This document shows, one piece after another, positions 34,105 through 46,400 of a stretch of DNA of 64,000 bases. How positions within the stretch are numbered: position 1 is the first letter of the stretch; the number at the start of each line of letters is the position of its first letter. A model generated the notes under the pieces. That model saw nothing but the letters and a program-made list of their open reading frames with translations, ran no database searches and was not told the DNA's origin. The DNA comes from Clitoria ternatea (Eukaryota; Streptophyta; Magnoliopsida; Fabales; Fabaceae), in assembly GCA_037962975.1 (NCBI GenBank), contig CM075673.1:21498001-21562000 (forward strand), read 5' to 3'. Made by a program: the position numbers and the translations under genes.

Positions 34105-34432
34105 TGTGGTTGCAATCACAATGATGAAAGATCCTGCGGGATTCTATGAAGGGAGTACCCCTTGCGAGATGGGAAACCAACTTGATGATGATATGATATA
34201 GAGCCGGTGGTTACGGTCACCAGGTTATGGAAATAAAAAAAGGTTTGCGAGTTCCTATGATGCCCGTGGTTGCGATCACGAGGCGGGAGTACCCCTTGTG
34301 AGGTGGGAAACCATTATGAATTGTTGAACGTGGTTGTGATCACGAGAAAGCACCTTGCGAGGCTGCTAGAGGGAGTACCCCTTGCGAGGCGGGAAACCCA
34401 TGTGAATGAATGATATGGTGGTTACGATCACC
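34105..34432. repeat. Dyad repeats of the TGGTTGCGATCAC type
   Basis: Sites such as GGTGGTTACGGTCACC (34206), CGTGGTTGCGATCACG (34265), CGTGGTTGTGATCACG (34329) and GGTGGTTACGATCACC (34417) alternate with copies of GGGAGTACCCCTTGCGAG. Spacing is about 60-100 bp, looser than in the other arrays. Confidence 0.6.
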
Positions 34433-35300
34433 TGATAAAATGAAATGGATCCATTGCATATGCATTAAACAGTTGACATATGCATTAGCCATAGGTGCAT
34501 GGCATTTTAGATGGGATGACCACGAGAGATGAAAAACCCCTTACGAGGAGGAATTGAATAAAGATTTAATAAATTGATGATGATGATTGTGAATGCCCTT
34601 AATGATAAGTGGCAATGTGATTGTGTATATGCTTATGCTTGCTTATATTGTGAATTGTGATTCATGCGGCTTGTATGCCTATTATAACAATGTGATGTTG
34701 ATTAAATGATGATTTAATAATTTTATAGCAAAACACACATGATGAATGAATTCATGAACACTTAATCACAATATATTATATTCGTCATTTTGAATGTATA
34801 ACTCACTCTCCCATGTGGTCTCCTTTTTATCATTGTGATGCAGGTTTACCATGGGATGAGCTTGGGTTTTTGAATTAAAGCTATTGATGAAGGTAAATAG
34901 TGGTAATGGAATACCTTGGCCGGCATCATTTGTGAATCTTAATGTAATGAATAAATTGTTTATGAGGATATTGATGATTTAGTGATTTTGGTCATGTATA
35001 AGATAATCGTGAATGCATGAATGGTGAATATACGTATTTAGTATGTACGTGATGATTCAACGTGTACTAGTGGAATTGAAAATTTGAATATTGTATAATG
35101 ATGATTGTGGTGTTTGTATTAATGCCAATAGGTGAATAAATGGGCCAATTATGAGATATGGGCAGTAGTAATAGTTGGGGCATGACCCCGGATGTATATG
35201 TATATATATTTATATCATAGGCAATGCATGTGTATGTTGTAAGTGGATAATTGGGTTATGATCTAATAGGTTGATGTTAGGTATTTGCATGCTTGCCGAG

Positions 35301-36861
35301 TGATAGCCTTCCGCAAGCGTACGGGATACCGCAGTAATAAAATTATCGTCCCACAGGGATTGTTCCCAATTACCGGTTTATAGCATTTTGATTATCTAGA
35401 CAATTCATTTGTTGGTTTAGAAATTTATAACACAAAGAACTAAATGACATGAACAGAGAACACTAAGCAACAACAATAAAAGGATTGATTTGGAGACGAT
35501 GGAGATTAATTTCTTGGGAAGTAAAGATTCACATAAATGTGGGTGCCAATATTTAATGCAGTTCGATTTCTAGATCATTAAATCATGTTTCTTAAGGCGA
35601 GTTTTCCTAAATTGATCAGTGACTTTCTCTCGAAACCTCACTAACGTACCTAATTATTGAAGAACTGCGTTCAATTCACTAATTAGGTCCTTTAAGCTCT
35701 ATGAAAACTCGGATATCCCTCAAAGAGTTTTGTTCACTTTCGTAACCTGAATCCCTAGGTTCAATTTTGTGAAATTCTAACTTTACGCCAATCTTTCGAT
35801 TACCCATACTGTTTACAAACATCCATACTTATCTCTAAGCTTAATGGAAGCATTAAGAACTCACAAACTTGAATAAGAACACAATTTAACAACCAAGAAC
35901 GAAGAACATTACATATGGGTTCACATAAATGCTACACCTTAATTCCCAAGAGAAATGTTTAATGTGCCATGGAAACAACTATGATAATACCACAATACAA
36001 GGAATTCAAACCAAACATAGAAGGAAAATCAAAAGATGAAAAGGGATTCAGAAAATACAAGAGGAAGTTCTCATTAAATCTCCTAAAATCCTTCTCCCAA
36101 TTCTGCAGAATTTGATCTCCTTTGACGTTTTAGCCTTGATCCCTTTCAAAAATCCTTGGAAAAGCTTTCCCTTTTTCTCCCAAAAAGTGTCCCTCAATGT
36201 CTCTGTGTCTTTTTCCCTTGAAAAACTGCCTCTTTTATTCAGAAAACTGCTCCAAAAATTGAGCCCTGTGCAGAACGTGCAAAAACCCAATGGCAGTGGG
36301 AAAAACCCACTGGCAGCGGGTTTCTCTGGAATTCAAAAAAACCAATTTTTCCTCCTCCGGGCAGCAAGATCCACGGCCAGTGGGAAAAACCCACTGGCAG
36401 TGGGTTTCCAACAGCAAGACCCACGGCCAGTGGGAAAAACCCACTGGCAGTGGGTTTTTTATGCACAAAATACTCACTCCAGAGGGATCCACGGCCAGTG
36501 GGAAAAACCCACTGGCAGTGGGTTTCTCTAAACTTCACAAAATGCCTTTTTTTACTGTTTTAAGGCCCCGAAGTGTTTCTTTGGTTTTTCCTTCTTTTAT
36601 GCCACTTCCAAGAGCGAATCCTTTCTTCTTTTTGAGCTTCCAAATGGTTGGACTATCTTGCATCCATCACATGCTTCATCAAATGCACTGCGTTCTTGCA
36701 TTTATGCACCTAAATCAAGGTTATTCCTGCAAAATTTCAAACACCCAAGTGACATGTGCGGAATGAAGGAAATCATACGGGAAACAAGAGGAAAATGACA
36801 CAGATTACCTAGAAATCCTAAGTAAAAACATCACAAAATAATGCAAATTAAATACCTATCA
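35301..36861 (-). repeat. 3' LTR of the Athila-like element
   Basis: 1561 bp, near-identical to 49322-50844 apart from substitutions and two 20 bp length differences inside its palindrome array (36286-36522). A TATA-like AATAAAAGAGG on the minus strand near 36225-36235 lies just downstream of the array in the transcribed sense. Confidence 0.92.
36286..36522. repeat. CCCACTGGCAGTGGG hairpin array, 3' LTR
   Basis: Eight 15 bp sites start at 36286, 36306, 36370, 36390, 36420, 36440, 36488 and 36508; steps are 20, 64, 20, 30, 20, 48 and 20. CCCACTGGCAGTGGG is a perfect dyad with 7 bp arms; the alternate form is CCCACGGCCAGTGGG. The two forms alternate within pairs, linked by AAAAA. Confidence 0.9.
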
Positions 36862-36877
36862 AAACACCCCAAACTAA
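36862..36877 (-). promoter_or_regulatory. Polypurine tract of the Athila-like element
   Basis: Minus-strand TTTAGTTTGGGGTGTTT abuts the 3' LTR. The core CCCCAAACTAAA (plus strand) recurs at 41161-41172 and 42962-42973. Confidence 0.7.
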
Positions 36878-38130
36878 AACATTGCTTATCCCCAAGCAAT
36901 CATCATCACCATAAATATGAACAATAGAGAATGACAAACTCAGAACAACTTGAGGAACCCAATTAGAGAAAAGAAATTTAACAGATTATTGCAAGATTAC
37001 CCAAACAGGAACCACACAATTATTCATACTATGCTCACAAGACTAGGCTATAGACACACATCCTTTCATTTCTCTCTAAGTATTTAAGCTTGTGTATAAG
37101 AATCACTCAAATCATAACATTTCAAGACACTACCATAGGCTTGGCAATTGACCTTAATCTCCACAGTTATCTAGAAAACAAGTTATGGTCAAAAGGTCTT
37201 TCATCTGGTTATAATGGGGCCATGGGTTCACAGATGCGGGAATGGATACCAAGAAAAAGGAAATTCAAAGGGCTATTATCCAATGAAATCTCTGAGAATA
37301 ATTAAGTTTCGGAAGGCAAACCAGAAAGCATATTTTTTTATTCCTTCAAAAACTTCTAAGGAGTCCTTTTTGTTTTCATTTTTAAACTTAACTCCTTTCT
37401 CTGCCTTGCTTTCATCCTTTTCTTTGTTTTTCCCAACAATTTTTTCTTTAGTTAGAAACACAAAATCATTTTGTTTATTTTTGTTTCCCAACTAAAACTC
37501 ACTTTTCTCTTAGCCATTTTCATTCTAGTTGCCATCCTTGAATTTATGTTATTTTCTCAGGAATTTATCAAACCAATTACCAAAGGGTTTCAAAAACAAA
37601 AATCAACAGTTTAGGTTCAACAAAGGGCAACTAATAGTGTATTATAACTTTCAAAATTCGGAGGCTAAAGAACAAAACCTACGGTGCCTTTTTCATTCCA
37701 TAATGAGTAATCACCAACCATTTTGAATTGGTCGCAAGCCAAGTTCTAGAGCGCTTTAAACGTATGACACACTCAATAGAAGAAAATAGGGGTTTTCTAA
37801 ATGTTTATGTTCAAAGGCTACCCCATTTTGGCTCAAAAGCTCTCAAAATACATGGTGGGTGAAATAGACCTAGTCAGAGAAAACACAGAATCATAAAGCA
37901 TAGAACCTCCAGACAATCAAGCAAAAAAAAAAATTTATATATACATTTTTTTTATTGGATTCCACAAGGCCCTAAAATTACGTCAATCTGAACTGAAACA
38001 ATTTACGACAACAATGATCACTAGAAAACTAGCTATGTTGTCCTAAATGAAAACATATTAAAACCGAATGCATGCAAACTACATCCTAACATGATAAAAT
38101 GAAACCGAAAGGAAAGTGCAACAGGCAATC
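36878..38130. other. Athila 3' non-coding region
   Basis: Between the PPT and the nested solo LTR I found only AT-rich sequence and short chance ORFs. It ends with CAATC, the left target duplication of the solo LTR (38126-38130). Confidence 0.6.
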
Positions 38131-39227
38131 TGACAGGGCCCGCAAGCGCACGGGTTATGTCGCGTAATATAAAAGATTATCGTTCTCCACAGGGACTGTG
38201 TTCAAAGTACCAGCATATTGAAATTTAATTATCTACACAATTGATTTTTAAGATTTTTATAAAATAAAGCACAGATTAAAGTTGCACAGAATACGAATAA
38301 ATATAAAAATAAAATTTACTTGACACTTAAAAATCAGAGTTAAGAATATCTTGGGATTTCGGGGGATTAAGACTCTATTTTATGTTAATGAATTTTAACT
38401 TTTCATAAATAAGAATCGAATTAAGTTTTCCAAGGCGAATTTTCCAAAAGCTAATTAATATGTTCCTCTCGGAATCCTATTAATGTACTTAACCTATGGA
38501 AAGCGCTGCTTAATCCTCAGAAAGGCCCATTATCATTTTATGAAAACCCCTTTTATTTCCTCAAAAGAATTTTGATTACTTTCACGGTTTTACCGAGGTC
38601 ACAAAAAAGCATTTTAAAAATCTTAGGTTTAGTTCAAAGCTTTCCAGTAAAAATAAATCTCTCGATTCTATTTATTACCTAAACTTACTAATATACCCGC
38701 AAGTACACAGTTTTATCATTTAGGTTCTTGTTAGGAATTACTAAAAGCATTGAGCATAATTGAATTAAATAGAAAATAGAAATTTATTTAATTTATAGTC
38801 AAAATAACATTAATATAAAATATTATCATACCCCTTTTATCCCAAGATAATTAATTTAGCTACTCATGAAATAATTCAAATTCATATAAATAATGGAAAA
38901 ATAAAACATACAAGACATGGTAAAAAAATAAAGACTTACGGGTTTCTCCAAAAGCTCAAAATAATTTACCACTGTATTTCCTTGTTGCAGTATTCTCCAC
39001 CAATTACAAATTTAAACAACTCACTTTTACAATTCACAACTCTTAAAATAAAATAAAGAAAAATAAAATAAAAAAGAAATTAAAACGAAAAAGAAAGGAA
39101 AAGGAACGAAGTAAAAAAAATAAAAAGAAAGAAAGAGAAGGACAGAAGAGAAAGAAAGAAAAGGAAAACAAAAGAGAGAAGAAAGAAGAGGAATTAATGT
39201 TGATAGAATTGATGCTGTGGTGCTCTC

Positions 39228-39238
39228 CCTTTTATAGG
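39228..39238 (-). promoter_or_regulatory. TATA box in the solo LTR
   Basis: CCTATAAAAGG on the minus strand is a near-consensus plant TATA box, placed between the ACTCGG field and a purine-rich stretch (39050-39190). Confidence 0.65.
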
Positions 39239-39430
39239 CGAATGGATGAATGAATCCAGCTAACAAAACGCGTTAAAATTGTCTTTTTCTCAGCCGCCCC
39301 ACCATCATAGCTTGGAGACAGCCTGGATGGTGTCAAGTGGGAGAAAACTTTCGGTGCATGTGACTTCCAACTGTCCCAAATTGCATTATTTTAATATTTC
39401 TAATAATTCGGTGCTTGGATTTATTCAGCT

Positions 39431-40860
39431 GGGTAAATTCCGAGTGGAAAAATGGGTCGGTTTTCATCTTTTCTCCAAAATCCGAGTGAAAGCTTGCTGG
39501 AGGGTGGTTTGCTGAGTGCTGGACGGTGTTGTATTGTGAAGAATTGGGTCAGTTTTCACCTTCTCTCTAGAATCCGAGTGGAAAAATGCCTTTTGCGCAT
39601 AAAATCGACTGGAAAAAGGTGCATTTTCTAAAGAAGACCGAGTGAATCTTTGCTCGGTGTCGAGTTGAGGGGTCGGTGTTTGGAAGAAAACCGGTCGGTA
39701 TTGAGTTGAGAGTCGGTGTTTGGAAGAAAACCGGTCGGTGTTGAGTTACTTTGAAGTCGGACAGTGTCTGAGGTGAAGAGCAAAGCAACTCCAATTGCTT
39801 TATTCCTTCGAAACCGATTGAAGAGTGAATTGGAACCGAGTGAAAAGTGATTCACTCGGAATTGATTAAAAGGTGGCTCGGAACCGACTGGAAAGTGGCT
39901 CACTCAGGATTGGGAAGTCTTCTTTCACTGTTTCACTCGGTTATGTCTCTGGAATAAACCACTTGGAGAGCTCTTGCTCGGATTTCTCAAGAATTTACTC
40001 GGACACCTTCCTTTACTCATTCAAATGATAAAATCACATCTTTACTCGGAAGTCCGAGTTAATTTCCACTCGGAATTGACTTCAGTCGTCAATCAACTCA
40101 CTCGGATATACCTTTCACTCCGAAATTTGGACTTGAAAGACTGGAATCTGGCTGATAGAATTCTTTTCATGTCCGAGCCTTACTTTGCTCGAAAATTCAG
40201 CTTTCTGCCCCAACTCACTCGGATGTCTTCCTTGGAGACTTCTCACTCGGGCTCAGTGTGAAACTTGAGAGTCTGCCCGAGTGTATTTCATTTCCGGTCG
40301 GATTTTTCCTTGCTTGCTAAGACACTACTCGGAAATGCCTTATTCCGCTTGAAAATGCCATTTTCTCTGAATGAAACCACTCGGATTCCTCCTTATTCAA
40401 CACATTCATTCAGTGGCTTCTTCTACTCGGAATCAACTCACTCGGAACAGCTTTTTGCCCAGAAAAGTTCTTGTTCCCTTGTCAGATCTGCTTCAGTCAG
40501 CATCCCTTCACTCGGAATTAGCTTTGGGCAGTTTTTATTGAAGGTCAGTCCCCTTTTTTCACTCGAAATGGTTACATTCGGACAGCTTCCACTCGGAATC
40601 ACCTCCAACCGAGACTTATTCCTTTTTAGCATTGAACCTCCAACAGAGTCAGCCATTTATCACTCGGAATGTCTAAGACAGGGAACTTTCCACTCGGATT
40701 CTAATCCAACAGTGAAGTATTCCACTCGGATTTGCTTCATTCTGAGTAATTCCACTCGGATTTGGTCATTTCTGAGTTATCCCACTCGGATTTGGCCATT
40801 TTGAGTCAGATTTCAGTGCTCTGAGTCAGATTTTTGCTTTCTGAGTCAGATTTCAGCTTT
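39431..40860. repeat. ACTCGG/CCGAGT word field
   Basis: Dozens of copies of ACTCGG (usually CACTCGGA). From about 39431 to 39840 they appear mainly as CCGAGTG, and after about 39853 mainly as CACTCGG, so orientation flips once. Several steps at the right end are exactly 30 bp (40662, 40692; 40724, 40754, 40784), ending in GAGTCAG repeats 20 bp apart (40803, 40823, 40843). Confidence 0.8.
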
Positions 40861-41097
40861 AAAAAGAGAATTCTTTCCACTTTGGGCTTGTTCTTCTTGT
40901 TTCTTTATCATTTTATGGTCGTTTTTCTCTTGTTTTTGACCCTTTATTACCTTAATTCCTGCAGAATGACATACCCAAGTAGAAAATAGTGGAAAGAAAG
41001 CAAAAATCATAATAAATAAAGGAAATACAGTGCATAATGATTAAATCCTAAGCAAATTGGACCTAATTTATTGTATTATAAAGCACTTATCACAATC

Positions 41098-41383
41098 AAA
41101 CAAAATCAAATGAAATGACAAACTACAAAAGACTCAGAATAAGTTTCATCGTACCTACCACCCCAAACTAAACGTGAACAGTGTCCTCACTGTTCAGAAA
41201 AGGGAGAGCAATGTACAGTAAAACTTATTTGGATGAACTCACCAATCATGGGGAAGGGGGTGGGAAATGCCCCTGCTGTGAGTGCCAAGTATACATAGCA
41301 TCCACTCGCTGAGCTATGTCATCTATCCGACTTCCTTGCCGGAGTTGCTCAATAGATAATGACTCCAAATGGGTATTCATTCC
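41098..41383. other. Non-coding segment with PPT-like tract
   Basis: It resumes the Athila element after the solo LTR. It contains CCACCCCAAACTAAAC at 41158-41173, a copy of the PPT core. Confidence 0.5.
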
Positions 41384-42469
41384 TTACATCAAGGAATACA
41401 TCCATTCCATAGAAAATTCAGAGTCGGAAGTGGATCGGGACGGGCCAGCTGAGTGATCATGAGGAAGAGGCATCTCGGTGTCCAAAGGGACATCATCATC
41501 TGTACCTGAAAACAAAAAAGAAGTCTTGCCCTCCAGGCTAGTGAAGCTAGGGTCAGGCAAGGGGTGAGGCATAGAAATTCCAGGAATAACTAAACAATAA
41601 ATGTTGTGTTCCATCACAATCATACCCATGTGTATCATCTCATCAATATCAACCCGCTTGGGTTGACACAACAGTTTATCATCATCCAAATTTATTCCTA
41701 CATACCTAGCAAGTGGGTTGATGTAACCACCAATGATGAGTTTGCCGGAGGTGGCCCGGCCAACTCTAGTGAACTGGCTAAAAAGCCATTTAGTGGAATG
41801 GATGGGTATCTGATGAATCATGGCATATAAAAAATATAATTCAGCAGCCCTGATAGTACCCGGGCATCGAATCTCCTGAAAATAGAACGGTCCATGAACC
41901 TTTGCAGGTATTTAAAAACTGGATGATGGATAAGGGAGGCTTTGGTTGATGATGGATCACAGTTATCTATCTTTGGCTCAGGAAATTTGGGACCAAAAAT
42001 ATTTTGTATTAAAGTCCCTAGGAATGCGAAAGGCATTCGCACGAGCATGCATTTCTTCAGGAACGGAGGGAAAACCATAGATGGCATCCACCTCCGCTAG
42101 ATCCATCCTAAAATCTGAATTATTAAGTCTAAAGGTGATTTCCCATCCGGAATCATTTGTACATGGTTTAATGTCAATTGAGTTAAGGAACTCTAGGGTG
42201 GTACGTTCATAGCTTGGTTCAAATAATTCAATAAAAGAGTCCCACCCCGCATTGTGACAAAATTTTTAAGTATCCTCATATAGCCCAAGTTCAAGAAGAG
42301 ATTGTTTGCAAAAGAACCTTGAGGGGATAATTTCCCTAGAGGCCAAAGAAGCTAAGCGTATTCTTTGGTCATCCGATGTGCACTCAATGTTATCTATACT
42401 AGAATAGTTAGATGACTTACCTTTGGTCTTTCTCTTTTTGCAAACATTTTTAGTTCTTCCAGAAGACAT
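41384..42469 (-). pseudogene. ATHILA-family ORF (env-position accessory gene), broken
   Basis: Three minus-strand pieces in succession: 42266-42469 (MSSGRTKNVCKKRKTKGK..., LASREIIPSRFFCKQSLLEL), 41818-42087 (MPFAFLGTLIQNIFGPKF..., VFKYLQRFMDRSIFRRF) and 41384-41821 (AMIHQIPIHSTKWLFSQF region, ending in an acidic, serine-rich tail). Frame changes between the pieces indicate indels. The order and motifs match the ATHILA ORF family found between pol and the 3' LTR of Athila elements. The basic start resembles a nuclear-localising segment. Its role is unknown in the family. The middle portion looks homologous to the intact copia accessory ORF at 2255-3370. Confidence 0.7.
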
Positions 42470-43866
42470 GTTTTTGGTACCTAAAATTCAAATTCAAGTG
42501 CATCCACCAAACATATCAATAAGGGCAATCAAAGTAGAAGTTTTATAATGGATAGGCATATGAAAACCCAAATAGGATAAAACAATCTAAAAGTATGTAC
42601 AAAGAAGAACAAAGAATTGTTTTTGGCATTTTGTCAAACACTTGGTGGGCATATTAATATGAACTAAGAAATCCATGAAAAATGCATCACCAAGTCTCCC
42701 AATTTCATATATCATACTTCATACATGAATAATAATGCAATATATGTCCATTATGTGTCATGGGGTGTCAACCATGAAGAAAAAGTGCATGTGGGTTTCT
42801 ATGCATAATGATGAAGATGATGAACAAGAGAAACCCAAACAAGAATTTGATAGAGTACCCACATGAAATTTTCATAAAAATAAACACATATAAACATATA
42901 TAAACATGTTTCCATGATCCATTTCATCATAAACCACTCAAGGTATCAAGTGAAAGAATAACCCCAAACTAAAAGAAAGAACCCAAAGATGTGAATGGAG
43001 AGAGAAACTTACTTTGATGATGAAAAATAGAGAGGGGTGATGAAGATTTGGTGATTAGTGAAAGAAATTGGTGGAAAAATGAGTGGGTTCAAGCAATTTC
43101 CCAAGTTAGGAGAGGTAGTATAAAGAAATGAGAGTGTGCAAGAATGGAGAGTGTACCCACGGCCTGTGTGTGCATTTAAACGAAAAAAACCTGTAACTTT
43201 GGAAACCCACGGCCAGTGGGAAAAGCACACGGCCAGTGGGTCTTGCTGCCTTGGAAAAAAAATTGCACATTTGGGCCAGTATGAAACCCACGGCCAGTGG
43301 GTCTTGCTGTCTTGGGCCAAAAACTTGAACGCTGTATCTGTGTGAAACCCACTGCCAGTAGGAAATTCCCACGGCCAGTGGGTCTTGCTGTTTTTGCCCA
43401 GAATTTTTTTCCTTTTTTATACAGTCCTGGTAAAAATACCACTGCTAGTGGGAAAAACCCACTAGCAGTGGACTTCACTGTTTTCAAGCATTTAAATCCT
43501 TAGATTTTACCTAATGACCTGCCTTTATTTATACAACTTACCAATAAAAACACATATATGCAATCAATACAACAAATTAAAGAAAAGAATATGCAATAAA
43601 ACAAAACAAAAGCAAATATGTAATGCATTGAGACTATTAGTCTTTATTTATGAATGGAAAATAAAAATGCAACAAACAAACGAACAACAAATAAACAAAT
43701 ATTGAGTTAAAGAAATGATAAGAAAATAAATATTGGACTTACTTGAATGAAACAAACAAACTTTATTTGAATGATAAGAAAAGTAGTTAAAGAATAAGAA
43801 ATGAGGTTACCTCCTCACAAGTGCTAATTTTAACGTCTTCAGCCAGACGCTTGGCACCCATTAAGT
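42470..43866. other. Athila spacer between pol and the accessory ORF
   Basis: Non-coding, with a PPT-like core CCCCAAACTAAA at 42962-42973 and a palindrome array at 43156-43472. No credible ORF. Confidence 0.6.
43156..43472. repeat. CCCAC-GGCCA-GTGGG hairpin array, internal copy
   Basis: Clear sites start at 43156, 43206, 43226, 43287, 43348, 43368, 43438 and 43458, with steps 50, 20, 61, 61, 20, 70 and 20. The same motif fills the LTRs of this element (36286-36522, 50307-50502), but the sequences between sites differ. Confidence 0.85.
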
Positions 43867-44886
43867 TTAGGAGACCGATACATCAAACAAGTCTAAGACA
43901 TGTGCCTGCTGTATCGGTTTTCTTGTCAAGTAGTGCTTAAGTCTTTGTCCGTTTACCTTAAATGGACCAGACTTCTCGCTACAAACCTCAACAGTTTCAA
44001 ATGGGAAAACCTTTATTACCTTAAATGGTCCCGACCATCGGGACCTTAGCTTACCAGGGAAAAGCTTCAACCTGGAATTAAAGAGTAGGACCATGTCACC
44101 TGGTTGGAATGTCCTCCTAAGGAGGTATCGATCATGCCATTGCTTGGTTTTTTCTTTATATATGCGGGCATTCTCGTAGGCATCCAACCTGAGCTCTTCA
44201 AGCTCATTCAACTCTAACAACCTGGTTTCACCTGCAACCTTTATATCAAAGTTAAGCATTTTGACAGCCCAAAAACTTTTATATTCTAATTCAACAGGTA
44301 AATGACAAGGTTTTCCATACACTAGCTTAAATGGTGTGGTACCAATGGGGGTTTTATAAGCGATTCGATACGCCCATAAGGAATCGTCTAATTTAATATA
44401 CTAATCCTTACGAGATGTATTGACCACTTTCTGAAGGATGTTTTTGTTCTCCCTATTTGATACCTCAACCTGTCCACTAGTTTGGGGGTGATAAGGTGTA
44501 GCAACCTTATGTCTCACCCCATACTTCTTCAAGAGGGTCTGAAAAGCTTTTTCAATAAAATGAGACCCTCCATCACTAATGATGCATCTAGGGACCCCAA
44601 ACCTCGAAAAAATAATCTTCTTAAAAAGTTTTATAACAGTCTTTGCATCTGAATGAGGGGAAGCAATGGCTTCCACCCATTTAGACACGTAATCCACTGC
44701 TACCAAGATAAACTGATTTCCAAAAGAAGAGGGAAAGGGTCCCATAAAGTCAACTTCCCACACATCAAATAACTCAACCTCTAAAATGCTATTAAGTGGC
44801 ATTTCATGCCTCTTACCAATATTATCGGCCCTTTGGCAAGCATCGCAAGTGAGGACGTACTTACGCGCATCCTTGAATATATTCGG
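43867..44886 (-). pseudogene. pol: Athila integrase core and C-terminal part, broken
   Basis: Contains the catalytic core (EVDFMGPFP, ISDGGSHF, and the glutamate in SGQVEVSNRE) and the C-terminal region (VYGKPCHLPVELEYKSFWAVK, FQPGDMVLLF, WSGPFKV). One TAG at 44401-44403 and the stop before it (44887) interrupt a single frame; both look like Trp codon changes (G to A). It would insert the cDNA into host DNA. Ends with a normal stop at 43867. Confidence 0.85.
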
Positions 44887-45357
44887 CTAATAGAACCCTG
44901 CTTGCAACACTTTTGAGGCAGTCTTAGATGTACTCATATGGCCTCCACAAGAGAGAGAATGGCAATGATCTAGGATGGCTTGAACTTCAGTCTCAGGAAT
45001 ACATCTCCTAATCAATCCATCTGCACACTGTTTGAATAAGAGGGGCTCATCCCAATAGTAGTGCTGGACATCTGCAAAAAACTTCTTTCTCTGCTGAAAA
45101 CCAAGGTCAGGGGGTATAATTCCACATGCAAGAAAATTGACAAAATTAGCATACCAAGGGACTTGTTGGATACTAAGACTTAAGATTTGTTCATCTAGAA
45201 AAGACTCATTGATGGGAACAACATCACCCATCTCTTCTTTTTCAGATGGCAACCTAGACAAATGGTCAGCAACAAGGTTCTCAATACCTTTCTTATCTTT
45301 TATTTCTAAATCAAATTCTTGCAAAATCAAGATCCACCTAATTAGCCTAGGTTTTGC
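44887..45357 (-). pseudogene. pol: Athila RNase H to integrase zinc-finger linker, broken
   Basis: EFDLEIKDKKGIENLVADHLSRL is the end of the RNase H region. It is followed by the integrase HHCC finger start (HCHSLSCGGHMSTSKTASKVLQAGFY). It is in frame with the RT piece across the TAA at 45358-45360 and with the integrase piece across the stop at 44887. Confidence 0.8.
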
Positions 45358-46398
45358 TTACTTTTTATTTAAAAGATATTTGATAGCAGAATGGTCTGTA
45401 TATACAGTCACATGTGAACCTACCAAGTATGATCTAAACTTATCAAAAGCAAAAACAATGGCCAACAATTCCTTTTCGGTGGTGGCATAGTTTACCTGGG
45501 CCTCATCAAGAGTACGGCTAGCATAATGGATCACATGCACTTTTCTATCCTTCCGCTGCCCAAGCACAGCCCCCACTGCGTGATCACTAGCATCACACAT
45601 CAATTCGAATGGGAGTTCCCAATCGAGGGGTTGTACCACAGGGGTAGAAATCAAAGCTTGTTTAATCCTGCAAAAAGCCTCAAGACAAGATAAGTCAAAA
45701 ATAAAAGGAACATCCTTACCAAAAAGATTAGTTAGAGGCTTGGTGATCTTGCTGAAGTCTTTAATGAACCGCCAGTAAAACCCGGCATGCCCAAGAAAAC
45801 TTCTAATGCCCTTCACATTGGTTGGTGGGGGTAATTTTTCAATCACCTCCACCTTAGCTTTATCAACCTCAATTCCTCTCTCAGACACCATGTGCCCAAG
45901 AACTATGCCTTCTTGTACCATGAAATGACACTTCTCCCAGTTTAAGACCAAATTGGTCTCCTTACAACGCTGCAACACTTTACACAGATTCGTCAAGCAA
46001 TTATCAAAATTAAGACCATGTACAGAAAAGTCATCCATAAATAACTCCATGACATTCTTAATCAAATCAGAAAAAATGGCCTGCATGCACCTTTGAAACA
46101 TCGCAGACACATTACATAAGCCAAATGGCATCCTTCTATATGCATATGTCCCATAAGGGCAAGTAAAAGTGGTTTTTTCTTGATTAGATGGATGGATGGG
46201 GATTTGATGAAAACCAGAGTACCCATCCAAGTAACAAAAATAAGAATGCTTAGCAAGCTTATCAAGCATCTGATCAATGAAGGGGAGAGGAAAATGGTCT
46301 TTCTTAGTGGCGCTATTTAATTTTCTATAATCAATACACATGCGCCAACCAGAAACTATTCTAGTAGAAATCAGTTCTTGTTTTTCATTTTTTACCAT
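45358..46398 (-). pseudogene. pol: Athila reverse transcriptase and RNase H, broken
   Basis: RT motifs WRMCIDYRKLN, LDGYSGFHQIPI, PFGLCNVSAMFQRCM and the catalytic FMDDFSV, followed by RNase H (LMCDASDHAVGAVLGQ, TTEKELLAIVFAFDKFRSYLVG, VYTDHSAIKYLL). It is in a different frame from protease: a one-base length change in the C5T5 run at 46406-46415 explains the shift. It ends at a TAA just after RNase H. It would copy genomic RNA into DNA. Confidence 0.9.
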
Positions 46399-46400
46399 AG

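Larger units (their letters stand above)
38131..41092 (-). repeat. Solo LTR of a second Athila-type element
   Basis: Starts TGACAGGGCCCGCAAGCGCACGG, similar in layout to the enclosing element's LTR start (GCAAGCGTACGGG, then CACAGGG), and ends CACTTATCA. A perfect 5 bp duplication CAATC flanks it (38126-38130, 41093-41097). There is no interior, so it probably formed by LTR-LTR recombination. A clear minus-strand TATA box, CCTATAAAAGG, lies at 39228-39238. Upstream of it in transcribed sense is a field of ACTCGG words (39431-40860). Confidence 0.87.

Noticed and set aside
36235..36766. ORFs with repeated Pro-Val-Gly-Lys-Thr-His-Trp or Ala-Ser-Gly phrases
   Set aside because: The repetition comes from the CCCACTGGCAGTGGG hairpin array read in several frames on both strands; the LTR location argues against a gene. 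The same applies at 43009-43503 and 50069-50627.
38131..41092. Full element rather than solo LTR
   Set aside because: TG...CA ends and identical CAATC duplications flank a single LTR-like sequence with a TATA box and no PBS, PPT or coding motif inside.
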